Shown: piece by piece, positions 34,570 to 43,759 of the stretch
Layout of the letters: the number at the start of each line of letters is the position of its first letter
Position numbering within the stretch: position 1 is the stretch's first letter
DNA from: Novosphingobium sp.
GTDB lineage: Bacteria > Pseudomonadota > Alphaproteobacteria > Sphingomonadales > Sphingomonadaceae
Direction of reading: 5' to 3'
NCBI RefSeq assembly: GCF_027489515.1
Contig: NZ_JAIXZS010000100.1
Span: 23,115-87,114 of the forward strand
DNA: 64,000 nt
The notes under the pieces: model-generated
The model's database searches: none
Told to the model about the DNA's origin: nothing
Seen by the model: the letters and a program-made list of their open reading frames with translations, nothing else
Position numbers and translations under genes: made by a program

Positions 34570-36119
34570 CCGTGGTGCGCATTTCCGATGACGCCGCCGC
34601 GCTCGCCTGCGGCGCCAATGCTGTCGCCGCTGCCTTCTTGAAGGCAGGCTGCACGGTCGAGCGCGTCTCCAGTTGGGGCATGCACTGGCTTGAACCGCTG
34701 GCCGAGATCGACGGGCCCAACGGCAAGATCGGCTTCGGCCCGCTGAACCCGGAAGATGTCGCGAGTGTCCTCGCGGGGACCAGCGATAAGGCCATCGGCA
34801 CGATCGCCGAACATCCCTTCATCGCCCGCCAGCAGCGCTTCACCTTTGCGCGCGCGGGCAAAACCCGTCCGCTCAGCCTTGAGGATTACGCCGCGACTGG
34901 CGGCTGGGCGGGCCTCAAGCGCGCCCGCGAACTGGGGCCTGATGCGACCATTGCCGAAGTCACGACTTCGGGCCTGCGCGGGCGCGGCGGTGCCGGCTTC
35001 CCGGCGGGCATCAAGTGGACCACCGTTGCCAAGGCAGCGGGCCCGGTGAAGTACATCGTCTGCAACGCTGATGAAGGCGACAGCGCCACGTTTGCCGACC
35101 GCATGGTGATGGAGGGCGATCCCTTCATGCTGATCGAGGGCATGGCGATTGCGGGGCACGCGGTCGGCGCGGGCAAGGGCTATATCTACGTCCGCAGCGA
35201 ATACCCGCACGCCATCGCCAAGCTGAACGCGGCCATCGCTCTCGCCGTGCCGCGCATCGCCCCGTTCGAAGTCGAAGTGCGCGTCGGCGCTGGCGCCTAT
35301 GTCTGCGGCGAGGAAACCTCGCTGCTCAACAGCCTTGAAGGCAAGCGCGGCGAAGTGCGCGCCAAGCCGCCGCTTCCGGCGCTCGAAGGCCTGTTCGGCA
35401 AGCCGACGGTGGTCAACAACGTGCTGACCCTGGCGGCGGTGCCCTGGATCCTTGCCAACGGCGGCGCAGCCTATGCCGAAGTCGGCTTCGGCCGTTCGCG
35501 CGGCACGATGCCGATCCAGCTGGCGGGCAATGTGAAGCACGGCGGCCTGTTCGAAGTGGGCTTCGGCGTGACGCTCGGCGAACTCGTGTTCGATATCGGC
35601 GGCGGCACCGCAACGGGTCGCCCCGTGCGCGCGGTGCAGGTTGGCGGGCCGCTCGGCGCCTATCACCCGCCCGCCGATTTCCACCTGCCGTTCGATTACG
35701 AAGCCTTCTCGTCTGCAGATGGCCTGATCGGTCACGCCGGGCTCACGGTGTTCGACGAGACAGCGGACATGAGCGCGCAGGCCCGCTTTGCCATGAGTTT
35801 CTGCGCCGCCGAATCGTGCGGCAAGTGCACCCCCTGCCGCATCGGCTCCACCCGCGGGGTTGAGCTGATCGACCGCATCCGCGCGCGCTCGGGTCGACAG
35901 GCGGACAAGGTTGAGGCGCTCCCCCAGATGCACAACGCCCGCAAGGCGCCGCGCACGCTGGCGGAGGATGTTACCCTGCTCGAAGACTTGTGCGAGACGA
36001 TGAAGTTCGGCTCGCTCTGCGCGCTGGGCGGGTTCACGCCCTATCCGGTGCTTTCGGCGCTGAAGCACTGGCCGGAAGACTTCGGCTTGGCCGCACCGGA
36101 ACAGGAAGCCGCCGAGTGA
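34566..36119 (+). CDS. fdsB: NAD-dependent formate dehydrogenase beta subunit (flavoprotein)
   Basis: NuoF-like subunit that passes electrons to NAD+. N-terminal ~120 residues are a short thioredoxin-like region without the cluster cysteines; then the FMN/NADH domain (GLRGRGGAGFPAGIKW, YIVCNADEGDSATFADRMV, GAYVCGEETSLLNSLEGKRG), an SLBB domain, and the C-terminal 4Fe-4S site SCGKCTPCRIGSTRG. Length 517 residues fits FdsB. Overlaps fdsG and mobA at its ends, indicating an operon. Confidence 0.94.
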   Translation: MTVVRISDDAAALACGANAVAAAFLKAGCTVERVSSWGMHWLEPLAEIDGPNGKIGFGPLNPEDVASVLAGTSDKAIGTIAEHPFIARQQRFTFARAGKTRPLSLEDYAATGGWAGLKRARELGPDATIAEVTTSGLRGRGGAGFPAGIKWTTVAKAAGPVKYIVCNADEGDSATFADRMVMEGDPFMLIEGMAIAGHAVGAGKGYIYVRSEYPHAIAKLNAAIALAVPRIAPFEVEVRVGAGAYVCGEETSLLNSLEGKRGEVRAKPPLPALEGLFGKPTVVNNVLTLAAVPWILANGGAAYAEVGFGRSRGTMPIQLAGNVKHGGLFEVGFGVTLGELVFDIGGGTATGRPVRAVQVGGPLGAYHPPADFHLPFDYEAFSSADGLIGHAGLTVFDETADMSAQARFAMSFCAAESCGKCTPCRIGSTRGVELIDRIRARSGRQADKVEALPQMHNARKAPRTLAEDVTLLEDLCETMKFGSLCALGGFTPYPVLSALKHWPEDFGLAAPEQEAAE

Positions 36120-36634
36120 TCCTCGGCGCGGTCCTTGCGGGCGGTCAGTCCTCGCGCTTCGGCAGCGACAAGGCGCTCGCCGCGCTGGGCGGGCAGACGC
36201 TGCTCGCGCGGGCCGTCGCGTCGCTGGAAACCCAGTGCGATGTGGTGATCGTGGTGGGGCGCGGTGACATGCCCGACCGCCCGCGCGCCGGAATGGGGCC
36301 GCTCGGCGGCATCAACGCGGCGCTTGATTATGCCGCCAGCCATGGCTTCAGTGATGTGCTGACCTGCGGCGTCGATTGCGGCGGCCTTGGCGCGGATGCG
36401 CGGGCCGAGCTGTCCCCGGCCCCCGCCTATGTCGCGGACCAGCCGGTGATCGGCCTCTGGCCCGCTAGCGCCGCGCCCACGCTCGATGCCTTTCTTGCCA
36501 CCGACGCCAAGCATTCGATGCGCGCCTTTGCCGCCATGATCGGCGCGCGCCCGGTCACTCTCTCGGCCAAGACGGCCAATATCAACACGCGCGAAGACCT
36601 TGCCTTCGCGCAGGAGCAGCATGATGGACTCTGA
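36116..36634 (+). CDS. mobA: Molybdenum cofactor guanylyltransferase
   Basis: Transfers GMP to molybdopterin to give the MGD/bis-MGD cofactor needed by the FdsA subunit. Motif VLAGGQSSRFGSDKALAAL at residues 5-23 is the nucleotide-binding G-G-x-S-x-R-x-G-x-DK signature. MGPLGGINAALDYA and CGVDCGG (the usual D-x-P position) follow; the latter is CGVDCGG instead of DxP, a mild divergence. 172 residues, slightly shorter than E. coli MobA. GTG start at 36116 overlaps the fdsB stop (GTGA); its stop overlaps the fdsA start. Its location between fdsB and fdsA is unusual. Confidence 0.88.
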   Translation: MILGAVLAGGQSSRFGSDKALAALGGQTLLARAVASLETQCDVVIVVGRGDMPDRPRAGMGPLGGINAALDYAASHGFSDVLTCGVDCGGLGADARAELSPAPAYVADQPVIGLWPASAAPTLDAFLATDAKHSMRAFAAMIGARPVTLSAKTANINTREDLAFAQEQHDGL

Positions 36635-39524
36635 ACGCGACCTCTATCGCCCCCAGCCTGATTTCGGCACGCCGCCTTCGCTGGCCGAGCGCGCGGGTGC
36701 GGCTTCGGTCACCGCCATCATCGACGGCCGCGAAGTCTCCGTCGCCCCCGGCACCACGGTGATGCGCGCCGCCGCGCTTTCGGGCGGGTCGATCCCCAAG
36801 CTCTGCGCGACCGACAGCGTCAAGCAGTTCGGCTCATGCCGCCTCTGCCTTGTCGAGATCGACGGGATGCGCGGCACGCCTGCCAGCTGCACCACGCTCG
36901 TGGCTGAGGGCATGAAGGTCCACACCCAGACCAAGAAGCTCGAAAAGCTGCGGCGCGGCGTGATGGAGCTCTACATCTCCGATCACCCGCTCGATTGCCT
37001 CACCTGCAGCGCGAACAACGATTGCGAGTTGCAGGATCAGGCCGCCGCGGTGGGCCTGCGCGATGTGCGCTACGGCTATGAAGGCGCGAACAACCTCGCC
37101 CAGCCGATGGACATCTCGAACCCCTATTTCGATTTCGATCCGTCGAAGTGCATTGTCTGCTCGCGCTGTGTGCGCGCCTGCGATGAAGTGCAGGGCACCC
37201 TTGCGCTGACCATCGAGGGCCGCGGCTTTGACAGCAAGGTGAGCGCCGGGCTCGCCTCAGACAGTTTCCTCAGTTCCGAATGCGTCTCATGCGGCGCCTG
37301 TGTGCAGGCCTGCCCCACGGCCACGCTGCAGGAAAAGGCGGTCAAGGAAATCGGCAAGCCCGAGCGCGCCACCGTCACCACTTGCGCCTACTGCGGCGTC
37401 GGCTGCACCTTCCGCGCCGAGACGCGGGGCGAGGAAGTCGTGCGCATGGTGCCGTGGAAGGACGGCAAGGCCAATCGCGGCCACTCCTGCGTCAAGGGGC
37501 GCTTCGCCTGGGGCTATGCCCAGCATCAGGAACGCATTCTCTCGCCGATGATCCGCTCCTCGATCGACGAACCCTGGCAGGAAGTCAGCTGGGAAGAAGC
37601 GATTGCCCACACTGCCAGCGAACTGAAGCGCATCTCCGCCAAGTATGGCCGCAATGCGCTCGGCGGCATCACCTCCAGCCGCTGCACCAACGAGGAGACG
37701 TTCCTCGTCCAGAAGCTGGTGCGTGCAGGCTTCGGCACCAACAATGTCGATACCTGCGCGCGCGTCTGCCACTCGCCGACAGGCTACGGCCTCAAGACCA
37801 CCTTCGGCACTTCCGCGGGCACGCAGGACTTCGATTCGGTCGAGGACAGCGACGTGATCCTCGTCATCGGCGCTAACCCGACCGACGGCCACCCCGTCTT
37901 CGCCAGCCGGATGAAGCGCCGCCTGCGCCAAGGCGCCAAGCTCATCGTGATCGATCCGCGCCGCACCGATCTCGTGCGCAGTCCGCATGTCGAGGCCGAT
38001 TACCACCTGCCGCTGCGCCCGGGCACCAATGTTGCTGTGCTCACGGCGCTCGCCCACGTCATCGTCACCGAAGGCCTCGCCGACGAAACCTTTGTGCGCG
38101 AACGCTGCGATTGGGAAGAATACCGCCACTGGGCCGACTTCGTCTCACTCGAGCGCAACAGCCCCGAATTCCTCGAGCCCGTCACTGGCGTCCCCGCTGC
38201 CGATCTGCGCGGCGCAGCCCGTCTGTTCGCCACCGGCGGGAACGGGGCCATTTATTACGGCCTCGGCGTCACCGAGCACAGCCAGGGCTCGTCCACCGTC
38301 ATGGCAATTGCCAACCTCGCGATGGCGACGGGCAACATCGGCCGCCGCGGCGTCGGCGTGAACCCCTTGCGCGGGCAGAACAATGTGCAGGGCGCCTGCG
38401 ACATGGGCAGCTTCCCGCATGAACTCTCCGGCTATCGCCACGTGTCGGATGCCTCGGCCCGCGCATTGTTCGAAGCGGAATGGGGCGTGCCGATCGACCC
38501 CGAGCCGGGCCTCAGAATCCCCAACATGCTCGATGCCGCGACCGATGGCCTGTTCAAGGCAATCTACATCCAGGGCGAGGACATTCTCCAGTCCGACCCC
38601 GATACCAAGCACGTGGCGGCGGGACTCGCCGCGATGGAATGCGTGATCGTGCAGGACCTGTTCCTCAACGAGACCGCCAACTACGCGCATGTGTTCCTGC
38701 CGGGCTCCACCTTCCTTGAGAAGAACGGCACCTTCACCAATGCCGAACGCCGCATCCAGCCGGTGCGCAAGGTGATGGAGCCCCGAAATGGTCCAAATGG
38801 GAACGGCTACGAGGACTGGGAGATCACCCAGCTCATGGCCCGCGCGATGGGCCTCGATTGGAACTACACCCACCCGCGCGAGATCATGGACGAAATCGCG
38901 CGCCTCACGCCCACCTTCGCGGGCGTCAGCTTTGCGCGGCTCGATGCCGAAGGCTCGCTGCAGTGGCCGGTGAATGACGCGGCGCCCGATGGCAGCCCGA
39001 TCATGCACATCGATGGCTTCGTGCGCGGCAAGGGCAAGTTCGTGGTGACGGACTATGTGCCGACCGACGAACGCACCGGTCCGCGCTTCCCGCTGCTGCT
39101 GACGACTGGCCGCATCCTCAGCCAGTACAACGTCGGCGCGCAGACCCGCCGCACCGCCAATGTCGTGTGGCATGAGGAAGACTTGCTCGAAATCCACCCG
39201 ACCGACGCGGAAAACCGCGGCATCAAGTCGGGCGACTGGGTGCGCCTGGCCAGCCGCTCGGGCGAGACGACCTTGCGTGCGACCGTGACGGACCGCGTTG
39301 CGCCGGGCGTGGTCTACACCACGTTCCACCACCCCGCGACGCAAGCCAACGTCGTCACCACCGACTATTCGGACTGGGCCACCAACTGCCCCGAATACAA
39401 GGTAACTGCGGTGCAGATTACCCCGTCCAACGGGCCGACCGACTGGCAGGAAGAGTACGAGGCGCAGGCCACCCGCTCGCGCCGCATCCGGGGCCATGAA
39501 GGCGCGATGGAGCCGGCGGAATGA
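36621..39524 (+). CDS. fdsA: NAD-dependent formate dehydrogenase alpha (catalytic) subunit
   Basis: Catalytic subunit with bis-MGD. Domains: N-terminal [2Fe-2S] ferredoxin (PKLCATDSVKQFGSCRLC), His/Cys cluster helix (CLTCSANNDCELQDQA), two 4Fe-4S (CIVCSRCVRAC and CVSCGACVQACP), a further 4Fe-4S (CAYCGVGC) and the molybdopterin oxidoreductase domain. The metal-bound catalytic residue is cysteine, in VDTCARVCHSPTGYG. The C-terminal MGD-binding domain includes FPLLLTTGRILSQYN. About 967 residues, standard. Tandem ATGs at 36621 and 36624 share a GGAG; the second has better spacing. Ends overlapping fdsD. Confidence 0.95.
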   Translation: MMDSERDLYRPQPDFGTPPSLAERAGAASVTAIIDGREVSVAPGTTVMRAAALSGGSIPKLCATDSVKQFGSCRLCLVEIDGMRGTPASCTTLVAEGMKVHTQTKKLEKLRRGVMELYISDHPLDCLTCSANNDCELQDQAAAVGLRDVRYGYEGANNLAQPMDISNPYFDFDPSKCIVCSRCVRACDEVQGTLALTIEGRGFDSKVSAGLASDSFLSSECVSCGACVQACPTATLQEKAVKEIGKPERATVTTCAYCGVGCTFRAETRGEEVVRMVPWKDGKANRGHSCVKGRFAWGYAQHQERILSPMIRSSIDEPWQEVSWEEAIAHTASELKRISAKYGRNALGGITSSRCTNEETFLVQKLVRAGFGTNNVDTCARVCHSPTGYGLKTTFGTSAGTQDFDSVEDSDVILVIGANPTDGHPVFASRMKRRLRQGAKLIVIDPRRTDLVRSPHVEADYHLPLRPGTNVAVLTALAHVIVTEGLADETFVRERCDWEEYRHWADFVSLERNSPEFLEPVTGVPAADLRGAARLFATGGNGAIYYGLGVTEHSQGSSTVMAIANLAMATGNIGRRGVGVNPLRGQNNVQGACDMGSFPHELSGYRHVSDASARALFEAEWGVPIDPEPGLRIPNMLDAATDGLFKAIYIQGEDILQSDPDTKHVAAGLAAMECVIVQDLFLNETANYAHVFLPGSTFLEKNGTFTNAERRIQPVRKVMEPRNGPNGNGYEDWEITQLMARAMGLDWNYTHPREIMDEIARLTPTFAGVSFARLDAEGSLQWPVNDAAPDGSPIMHIDGFVRGKGKFVVTDYVPTDERTGPRFPLLLTTGRILSQYNVGAQTRRTANVVWHEEDLLEIHPTDAENRGIKSGDWVRLASRSGETTLRATVTDRVAPGVVYTTFHHPATQANVVTTDYSDWATNCPEYKVTAVQITPSNGPTDWQEEYEAQATRSRRIRGHEGAMEPAE

Positions 39525-39736
39525 GCGCGCACACAGCCGAGAAGCTCATCTACATGGCCAACCAGATCGCGCGCAACGTGACGCACGACCCGGACCCGGT
39601 GGCGATGATTGCCGACCATATCCACGCGTTCTGGTCGCCGCGGATGAAGGCCGACGTGTTTGCCGTGATGAACGGTGCCGAACTTGAGCCAACTGCCCGT
39701 GCGGCGCTCGAGCGGCTCGCCGCGCATGCCAGCTGA
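39521..39736 (+). CDS. fdsD: Formate dehydrogenase delta subunit
   Basis: Small (71-residue) subunit of the FdsGBAD complex. EKLIYMANQIARNV, then HIHAFWSPRMKADVFA, are the family's typical residues; it has no cofactor site. In related systems it helps assembly or stability of the complex. ATG overlaps the fdsA stop by 4 bases. Confidence 0.92.
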   Translation: MSAHTAEKLIYMANQIARNVTHDPDPVAMIADHIHAFWSPRMKADVFAVMNGAELEPTARAALERLAAHAS

Positions 39737-40523
39737 GGCGCCAGATACGGCTGCGGTCCCGTACAGTTTTGCCGAGCATTACGCCGATGGCCGTGCGCCA
39801 GCGCCGCGCGAGCGGTTGCTGGCGATCGAGGCGCCCGTGGCGATCGAGATCAACGGCCTCGGCTATGCGGTGATGATGGCGACTCCAGCAGACCTTGCCG
39901 ACTACGCGCTGGGCTTCTGTCTTTCCGAACAGCTGATCGCGTCGCCCGAGCAGCTGCTCAGTGCCGAAGCGAGTGAAGTTCCCGCCGGCGGCTGGATGCT
40001 GCGAATTCAGCTCGCCGCCGACGATGCTGCCCCGCTGATGGAGCGCGCGCGGCTGCGGCTGGCCGAAGGAAGCTGCGGCCTTTGCGGGATCGAAAGCCTC
40101 GAACAGGTGCTGCGCCCGCTTCCGCCGGTGGAAGCACGGCTGGCTGTCGATGATGCGGCGATCTTCCGCGCCGTCAGCGCGCTGCCCGATCTCCAGCCGC
40201 TGGGCCGCGCGACCCGCGCCGTCCATGCCGCCGCCTTTTGCGCCGCCGATGGCACGGTGCGGCTGGTGCGCGAGGATGTCGGCCGCCACAATGCGTTCGA
40301 CAAGCTGCTCGGCGCGATGGCCCATGCCGGGCTTAGGGCAGGGGATGGCTTCATCGTCCTCACCGCGCGGTGCAGCTTCGAACTGGTGCAGAAGGCAGTG
40401 ATCGCCGGCTGCCCGCTGCTGGTGACGATCTCGGCCGCCTCGACATTGGCGGCGCAGCAGGCGGCGGCGCATGGGCTGCGCCTTGTCTCGCTCGCGCGCG
40501 AGGACAGCTTCCTGACGGAGTAG
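39726..40523 (+). CDS. fdhD: Formate dehydrogenase accessory sulfurtransferase
   Basis: FdhD inserts the sulfido ligand into the bis-MGD cofactor of formate dehydrogenases. The sulfur-carrying cysteines are seen in EGSCGLCGIESLEQV (around residue 115), and VREDVGRHNAFDKLLGAM is the conserved cofactor-binding segment. 265 residues from ATG 39726, which overlaps fdsD by 11 bases; the open frame reaches upstream to 39675 inside fdsD. Last gene of the fds operon. Confidence 0.92.
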   Translation: MPAEAPDTAAVPYSFAEHYADGRAPAPRERLLAIEAPVAIEINGLGYAVMMATPADLADYALGFCLSEQLIASPEQLLSAEASEVPAGGWMLRIQLAADDAAPLMERARLRLAEGSCGLCGIESLEQVLRPLPPVEARLAVDDAAIFRAVSALPDLQPLGRATRAVHAAAFCAADGTVRLVREDVGRHNAFDKLLGAMAHAGLRAGDGFIVLTARCSFELVQKAVIAGCPLLVTISAASTLAAQQAAAHGLRLVSLAREDSFLTE

Positions 40524-40561
40524 AATTCCGGTTTCCGCCCGGATGCTCTAGACACGCCCGG

Positions 40562-41329
40562 GTGACCACCGCGCCCGCCCGCACACGTTTTGCCGATCGT
40601 CCTGGCCTCAGCCGCCGCACGCGTGCGTGGCTGCTGCTCGCGGTCGGGCTGCTCCACGTCCTGCTTGGCTTCGCGATCTTCAGCGGCCTTGCCGGCAGCG
40701 CGATCACGGCGATCCAGGACGCGGCGACTGCCGCCTACTCTGTCCCGCTCGATCCGCCGCCGCCTCCCCCGCCTCAGGCAAGCCCGGCACCCACGCCGCA
40801 GCCCGCCGGAGCCGAAGGCGCTGCTGCCAAGGCCGCCAAGCCCAAACCCGTGGTCGCAGCGCCGGCGAAGATCCCCAACAAGGCAATGGTCGCCGCCCCG
40901 GCAGCCTCTACCGGCGATGCCACGAAATCCGGCGCGAGCGGAGCAGGTGCGGGCACCGGCGGCGGCGCGGTGGGCCTTGGGACGGGCAGCGGCGGCAGCG
41001 GCGATGGTGCCGGGTCCGGCGCCAGCCGCGCGGTCAAGATCGCGGGCGATATCACCGCAACGCGTGATTATCCGGCGCGCACGCGGAACCTGCGGCTTGG
41101 CTCAAGCGTTATCGTGGTTCTCACCGTGGGTGCGGATGGCCGGGTGCGCGCCTGTCGCATCCACAAGGCGAGTCCCGATCCCGAAGCCGATGCCATCACT
41201 TGCCGCCTTGCCACCCAGCGCTTCCGTTTTCGCCCCGCGACCGACCGTGCCGGGAACCCCATCGAATCCGAATATGGCTGGCAGCAGAGCTTTTTCGTGC
41301 CGGGCACCAAGCCGCCCGGGGGTCTGTAA
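40562..41329 (+). CDS. TonB-family energy transducer
   Basis: Cytoplasmic-membrane protein of 255 residues. One membrane helix (WLLLAVGLLHVLLGFAIFSG, residues about 21-40), a proline/alanine-rich spacer (DPPPPPPPQASPAPTPQPAG) and a glycine-rich low-complexity stretch, then a TonB C-terminal domain (RDYPARTRNLRLGSSVIVVL, ADGRVRACRIHKASPDPEAD, RFRFRPATDRAGNPIES). Start GTG 40562 sits after GGGTGA; no ATG in frame precedes the helix. It is 39 bp after fdhD and may be the end of that transcript or its own unit. Partner receptor unknown. Confidence 0.85.
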   Translation: MTTAPARTRFADRPGLSRRTRAWLLLAVGLLHVLLGFAIFSGLAGSAITAIQDAATAAYSVPLDPPPPPPPQASPAPTPQPAGAEGAAAKAAKPKPVVAAPAKIPNKAMVAAPAASTGDATKSGASGAGAGTGGGAVGLGTGSGGSGDGAGSGASRAVKIAGDITATRDYPARTRNLRLGSSVIVVLTVGADGRVRACRIHKASPDPEADAITCRLATQRFRFRPATDRAGNPIESEYGWQQSFFVPGTKPPGGL

Positions 41330-41426
41330 CGGGAAAGCAGTCACTTGCACCTAGGTATCTGGCATGGCACCGAAAGGTTGCGCATCGCGGACGCTCCGGC
41401 TGGCGGGGCAGTTGGACAGGAAGCCC

Positions 41427-42467
41427 ATGGACGAAATCATTCCCGTTGTTCTGTGTGGCGGCAGCGGCACCCGCCTCTGGCCGCGCTCGCGCAAGGCCAT
41501 GCCCAAGCCGTTCCTGCCGCTAGTGGGCGATTCCACGCTGTTTGAGGCAACCGTGCTGCGCTGCCCTACCGAAGCCGGCTTCGGCGCGCCCATCGTCGTG
41601 ACCGGCGCAGCGCACCTCGGGCATGTCGAGGCGCAGCTGCCCGATCCCGCCCACAGCATGGTGATCGTCGAACCGGAGGGCAAGAACACCGCCGCCGCCA
41701 TCGCGTTGGCCGCGTTGCGCCTGCCCGAAGATGCGGTGATGCTGGTCTGCCCGAGCGACCACCACATCGGCGATGTTGCCGCGTTTCAGGCCGCCGCGCG
41801 CGAGGCTGCGTCGCTGGCGCGGGGGGGCTGGCTCGTCTCGTTCGGCATCGCCGCGACCGCGCCTGAAACCGGCTTCGGCTATCTGAAGCGCGGCGAGGCT
41901 ATTCCGGGTTCCGGCGGTTTCTCCGTCGCGCAGTTCGTCGAAAAGCCGGATCTCGAGCGCGCGATCGGCTTCCTTGCCGATGGCGGATACGCGTGGAACG
42001 GCGGCATCTTCGCTTTCCGTGCGGGGACCTTCCTCGATGAACTCGCGGCGCACCGGCCGGTACTGGCCGACGCCGTCCGCACAGCCGTCGAACAGGGCCG
42101 TGAAGATGGCACCCGCTTCCACCCCGATGCCGCTGCCTTTGCGCGGATCGAGGGTGAGTCGGTCGACTATGCGGTGATGGAAAACACCGCCCGCGCGGCG
42201 ATGGTCCCGGCTGCGATGGCCTGGTCCGATATCGGCAACTGGCAGGCGCTCCACGATGCCCACGATCAGGACGAGGCGGGCAATGCGGTGCGCGGCCCGG
42301 CCGAACTCGTCGATTGCGCGCATGTGCTCGTCGATAGCGACGGCCCGCATGTTTCGGTCATCGGCGCGCGCGATCTGATCGTGGTGGTGGACAAGGGCAA
42401 TGTCCTCGTCTGCACGCATGATGGCGCGCAGAAAGTGGGCAAGCTTTCCGGCGCGGTGAACCAGTGA
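41427..42467 (+). CDS. manC: Mannose-1-phosphate guanylyltransferase
   Basis: Makes GDP-mannose from mannose-1-phosphate and GTP. Nucleotidyltransferase motif VVLCGGSGTRLWPRSRKAMP at residues 8-27, VIVEPEGKNTAAAIALAAL, QFVEKPDLERAIGFL and the SVDYAVMENTARAAMVPAAM region are as in the family. 346 residues, so the nucleotidyltransferase domain alone, without the isomerase domain of bifunctional enzymes; the isomerase is the next gene. ATG 41427 has AGGA 5 bases upstream. Start/stop overlap with manA. Confidence 0.93.
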   Translation: MDEIIPVVLCGGSGTRLWPRSRKAMPKPFLPLVGDSTLFEATVLRCPTEAGFGAPIVVTGAAHLGHVEAQLPDPAHSMVIVEPEGKNTAAAIALAALRLPEDAVMLVCPSDHHIGDVAAFQAAAREAASLARGGWLVSFGIAATAPETGFGYLKRGEAIPGSGGFSVAQFVEKPDLERAIGFLADGGYAWNGGIFAFRAGTFLDELAAHRPVLADAVRTAVEQGREDGTRFHPDAAAFARIEGESVDYAVMENTARAAMVPAAMAWSDIGNWQALHDAHDQDEAGNAVRGPAELVDCAHVLVDSDGPHVSVIGARDLIVVVDKGNVLVCTHDGAQKVGKLSGAVNQ

Positions 42468-43282
42468 GCGCGCCGGCCTTTGGAACTCTCGCTGTCCGCA
42501 CGGTGGAGAAGCCCTGGGGCCGCGATCAGCTGCCCGCACCTTTCGTCGCGCCCTACGGCAAGCGCATCGGCGAGATCTGGTTCGAGCCGGTGGAGGAAGT
42601 CTTCTCGCTCCTCGTGAAGTACATCTTCACAAGCGAGAAGCTTTCGGTCCAGGTCCACCCGGACGACGCGCAAGCCAAGGCGCTCGGCGAGTACGATACG
42701 GGCAAGGAGGAATGCTGGCTGGTGATCGATGCCGAGCCGGGCGCCACGCTCGGCATCGGCTTTCACGGAGCCCTCGGCGCAGAGGCCATGCGCGCGGCCG
42801 CGCTTGATGGCAGCATCGAGGATCAGCTGGTCTGGCACCCGGTGCAGGCGGGCGATTTCTTCTATATTCCGGCGGGCACCGTCCACGCCATCGGCGCCGG
42901 GGTCAGCCTGATCGAGATCCAGCAGAACTCCGACATCACCTACCGCCTCTATGATTATGGGCGCCCGCGCCCGCTACACCTCGACAAGGGTATGGCCGTT
43001 GCCAAGGGTGAGCCTTATGCGGCGGGGCTTCACCGCCACCTTGCGCCCACCGGCACCGTCGAACTCGCGCGGGGGCCCTATTTCACGGCGCACCGCGTCG
43101 AAGGTTTGCCGGATGCGGCGCTGCTGGCCGAATATCATGGCCCGATGCTCGTCCTCCCGCGCCGCGGCGAGGTTGAGCTGGCGGGAGATGTGCTGCGCCC
43201 GGGCGAATGCGCCGCCGCCCCTTCGGCCTCGGCCATCACCTTCACGCCCGATGGCCAGAGCATTCTCGTCCGTGCAGCCTGA
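42464..43282 (+). CDS. manA: Mannose-6-phosphate isomerase, class I
   Basis: Zinc isomerase linking fructose-6-phosphate and mannose-6-phosphate. The zinc-site segment is SVQVHPDDAQAKALGEYDT, with KEECWLVIDAEPGATLGIGF and YIPAGTVHAIGAGVSLIEIQ. 272 residues, at the short end of the family. GTG start at 42464 overlaps the manC stop (GTGA). Together they supply GDP-mannose for glycan assembly, though no phosphomannomutase is in the window. Confidence 0.92.
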   Translation: MSAPAFGTLAVRTVEKPWGRDQLPAPFVAPYGKRIGEIWFEPVEEVFSLLVKYIFTSEKLSVQVHPDDAQAKALGEYDTGKEECWLVIDAEPGATLGIGFHGALGAEAMRAAALDGSIEDQLVWHPVQAGDFFYIPAGTVHAIGAGVSLIEIQQNSDITYRLYDYGRPRPLHLDKGMAVAKGEPYAAGLHRHLAPTGTVELARGPYFTAHRVEGLPDAALLAEYHGPMLVLPRRGEVELAGDVLRPGECAAAPSASAITFTPDGQSILVRAA

Positions 43283-43292
43283 GCACCCCGCG

Positions 43293-43736
43293 ATGATCGC
43301 GCAGACCATCCAGCTCGCGCTGGCCCCGGTCTTCGTGCTCGTCGCGATCGGCAATATCATGAACATCCTGACCACGCGGCTGGCGCGCATGGTTGATCGC
43401 TCGCGCCACCTGCAGACGCTCCACCCGGGCACCGAGGGCAGCGAGCATGATGTCGTGGTGGTCGAGATGCGGATCATCGACCAGCGCATCGCGCTTATCG
43501 GCCGGGCGCTGCTGTGCCTTGTCATCAGCGGCCTTGCGATCGGTACCACGGTCGCCGCGTTGTTCCTCAGCGAACTCGTCAATGCCGATCTGCGCGTGGT
43601 CACTGCGCTCACCTTTGTCGCGGCCATCGCGCTGCTGATGGCCGCGCTGGTGCTGCTGCTACTTGAGACCCGCCTCGCCGCGCGCGCGCTGCGCCTGCCG
43701 CCCGAACTCCTCGAACTCGAACGTGGCGATCTTTAG
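43293..43736 (+). CDS. DUF2721 family membrane protein
   Basis: 147-residue protein with three hydrophobic helices: near residues 5-25 (LALAPVFVLVAIGNIMNILT), 70-90 (RALLCLVISGLAIGTTVAAL) and 100-120. The motif NILTTRLARMVDRSRHL between the first helix and loop is characteristic of DUF2721. ATG at 43293, 10 bp after manA. Function unknown; it may simply be co-transcribed. Confidence 0.85.
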   Translation: MIAQTIQLALAPVFVLVAIGNIMNILTTRLARMVDRSRHLQTLHPGTEGSEHDVVVVEMRIIDQRIALIGRALLCLVISGLAIGTTVAALFLSELVNADLRVVTALTFVAAIALLMAALVLLLLETRLAARALRLPPELLELERGDL

Positions 43737-43759
43737 CGTTTGATCCGCTAGCGCCGCCC

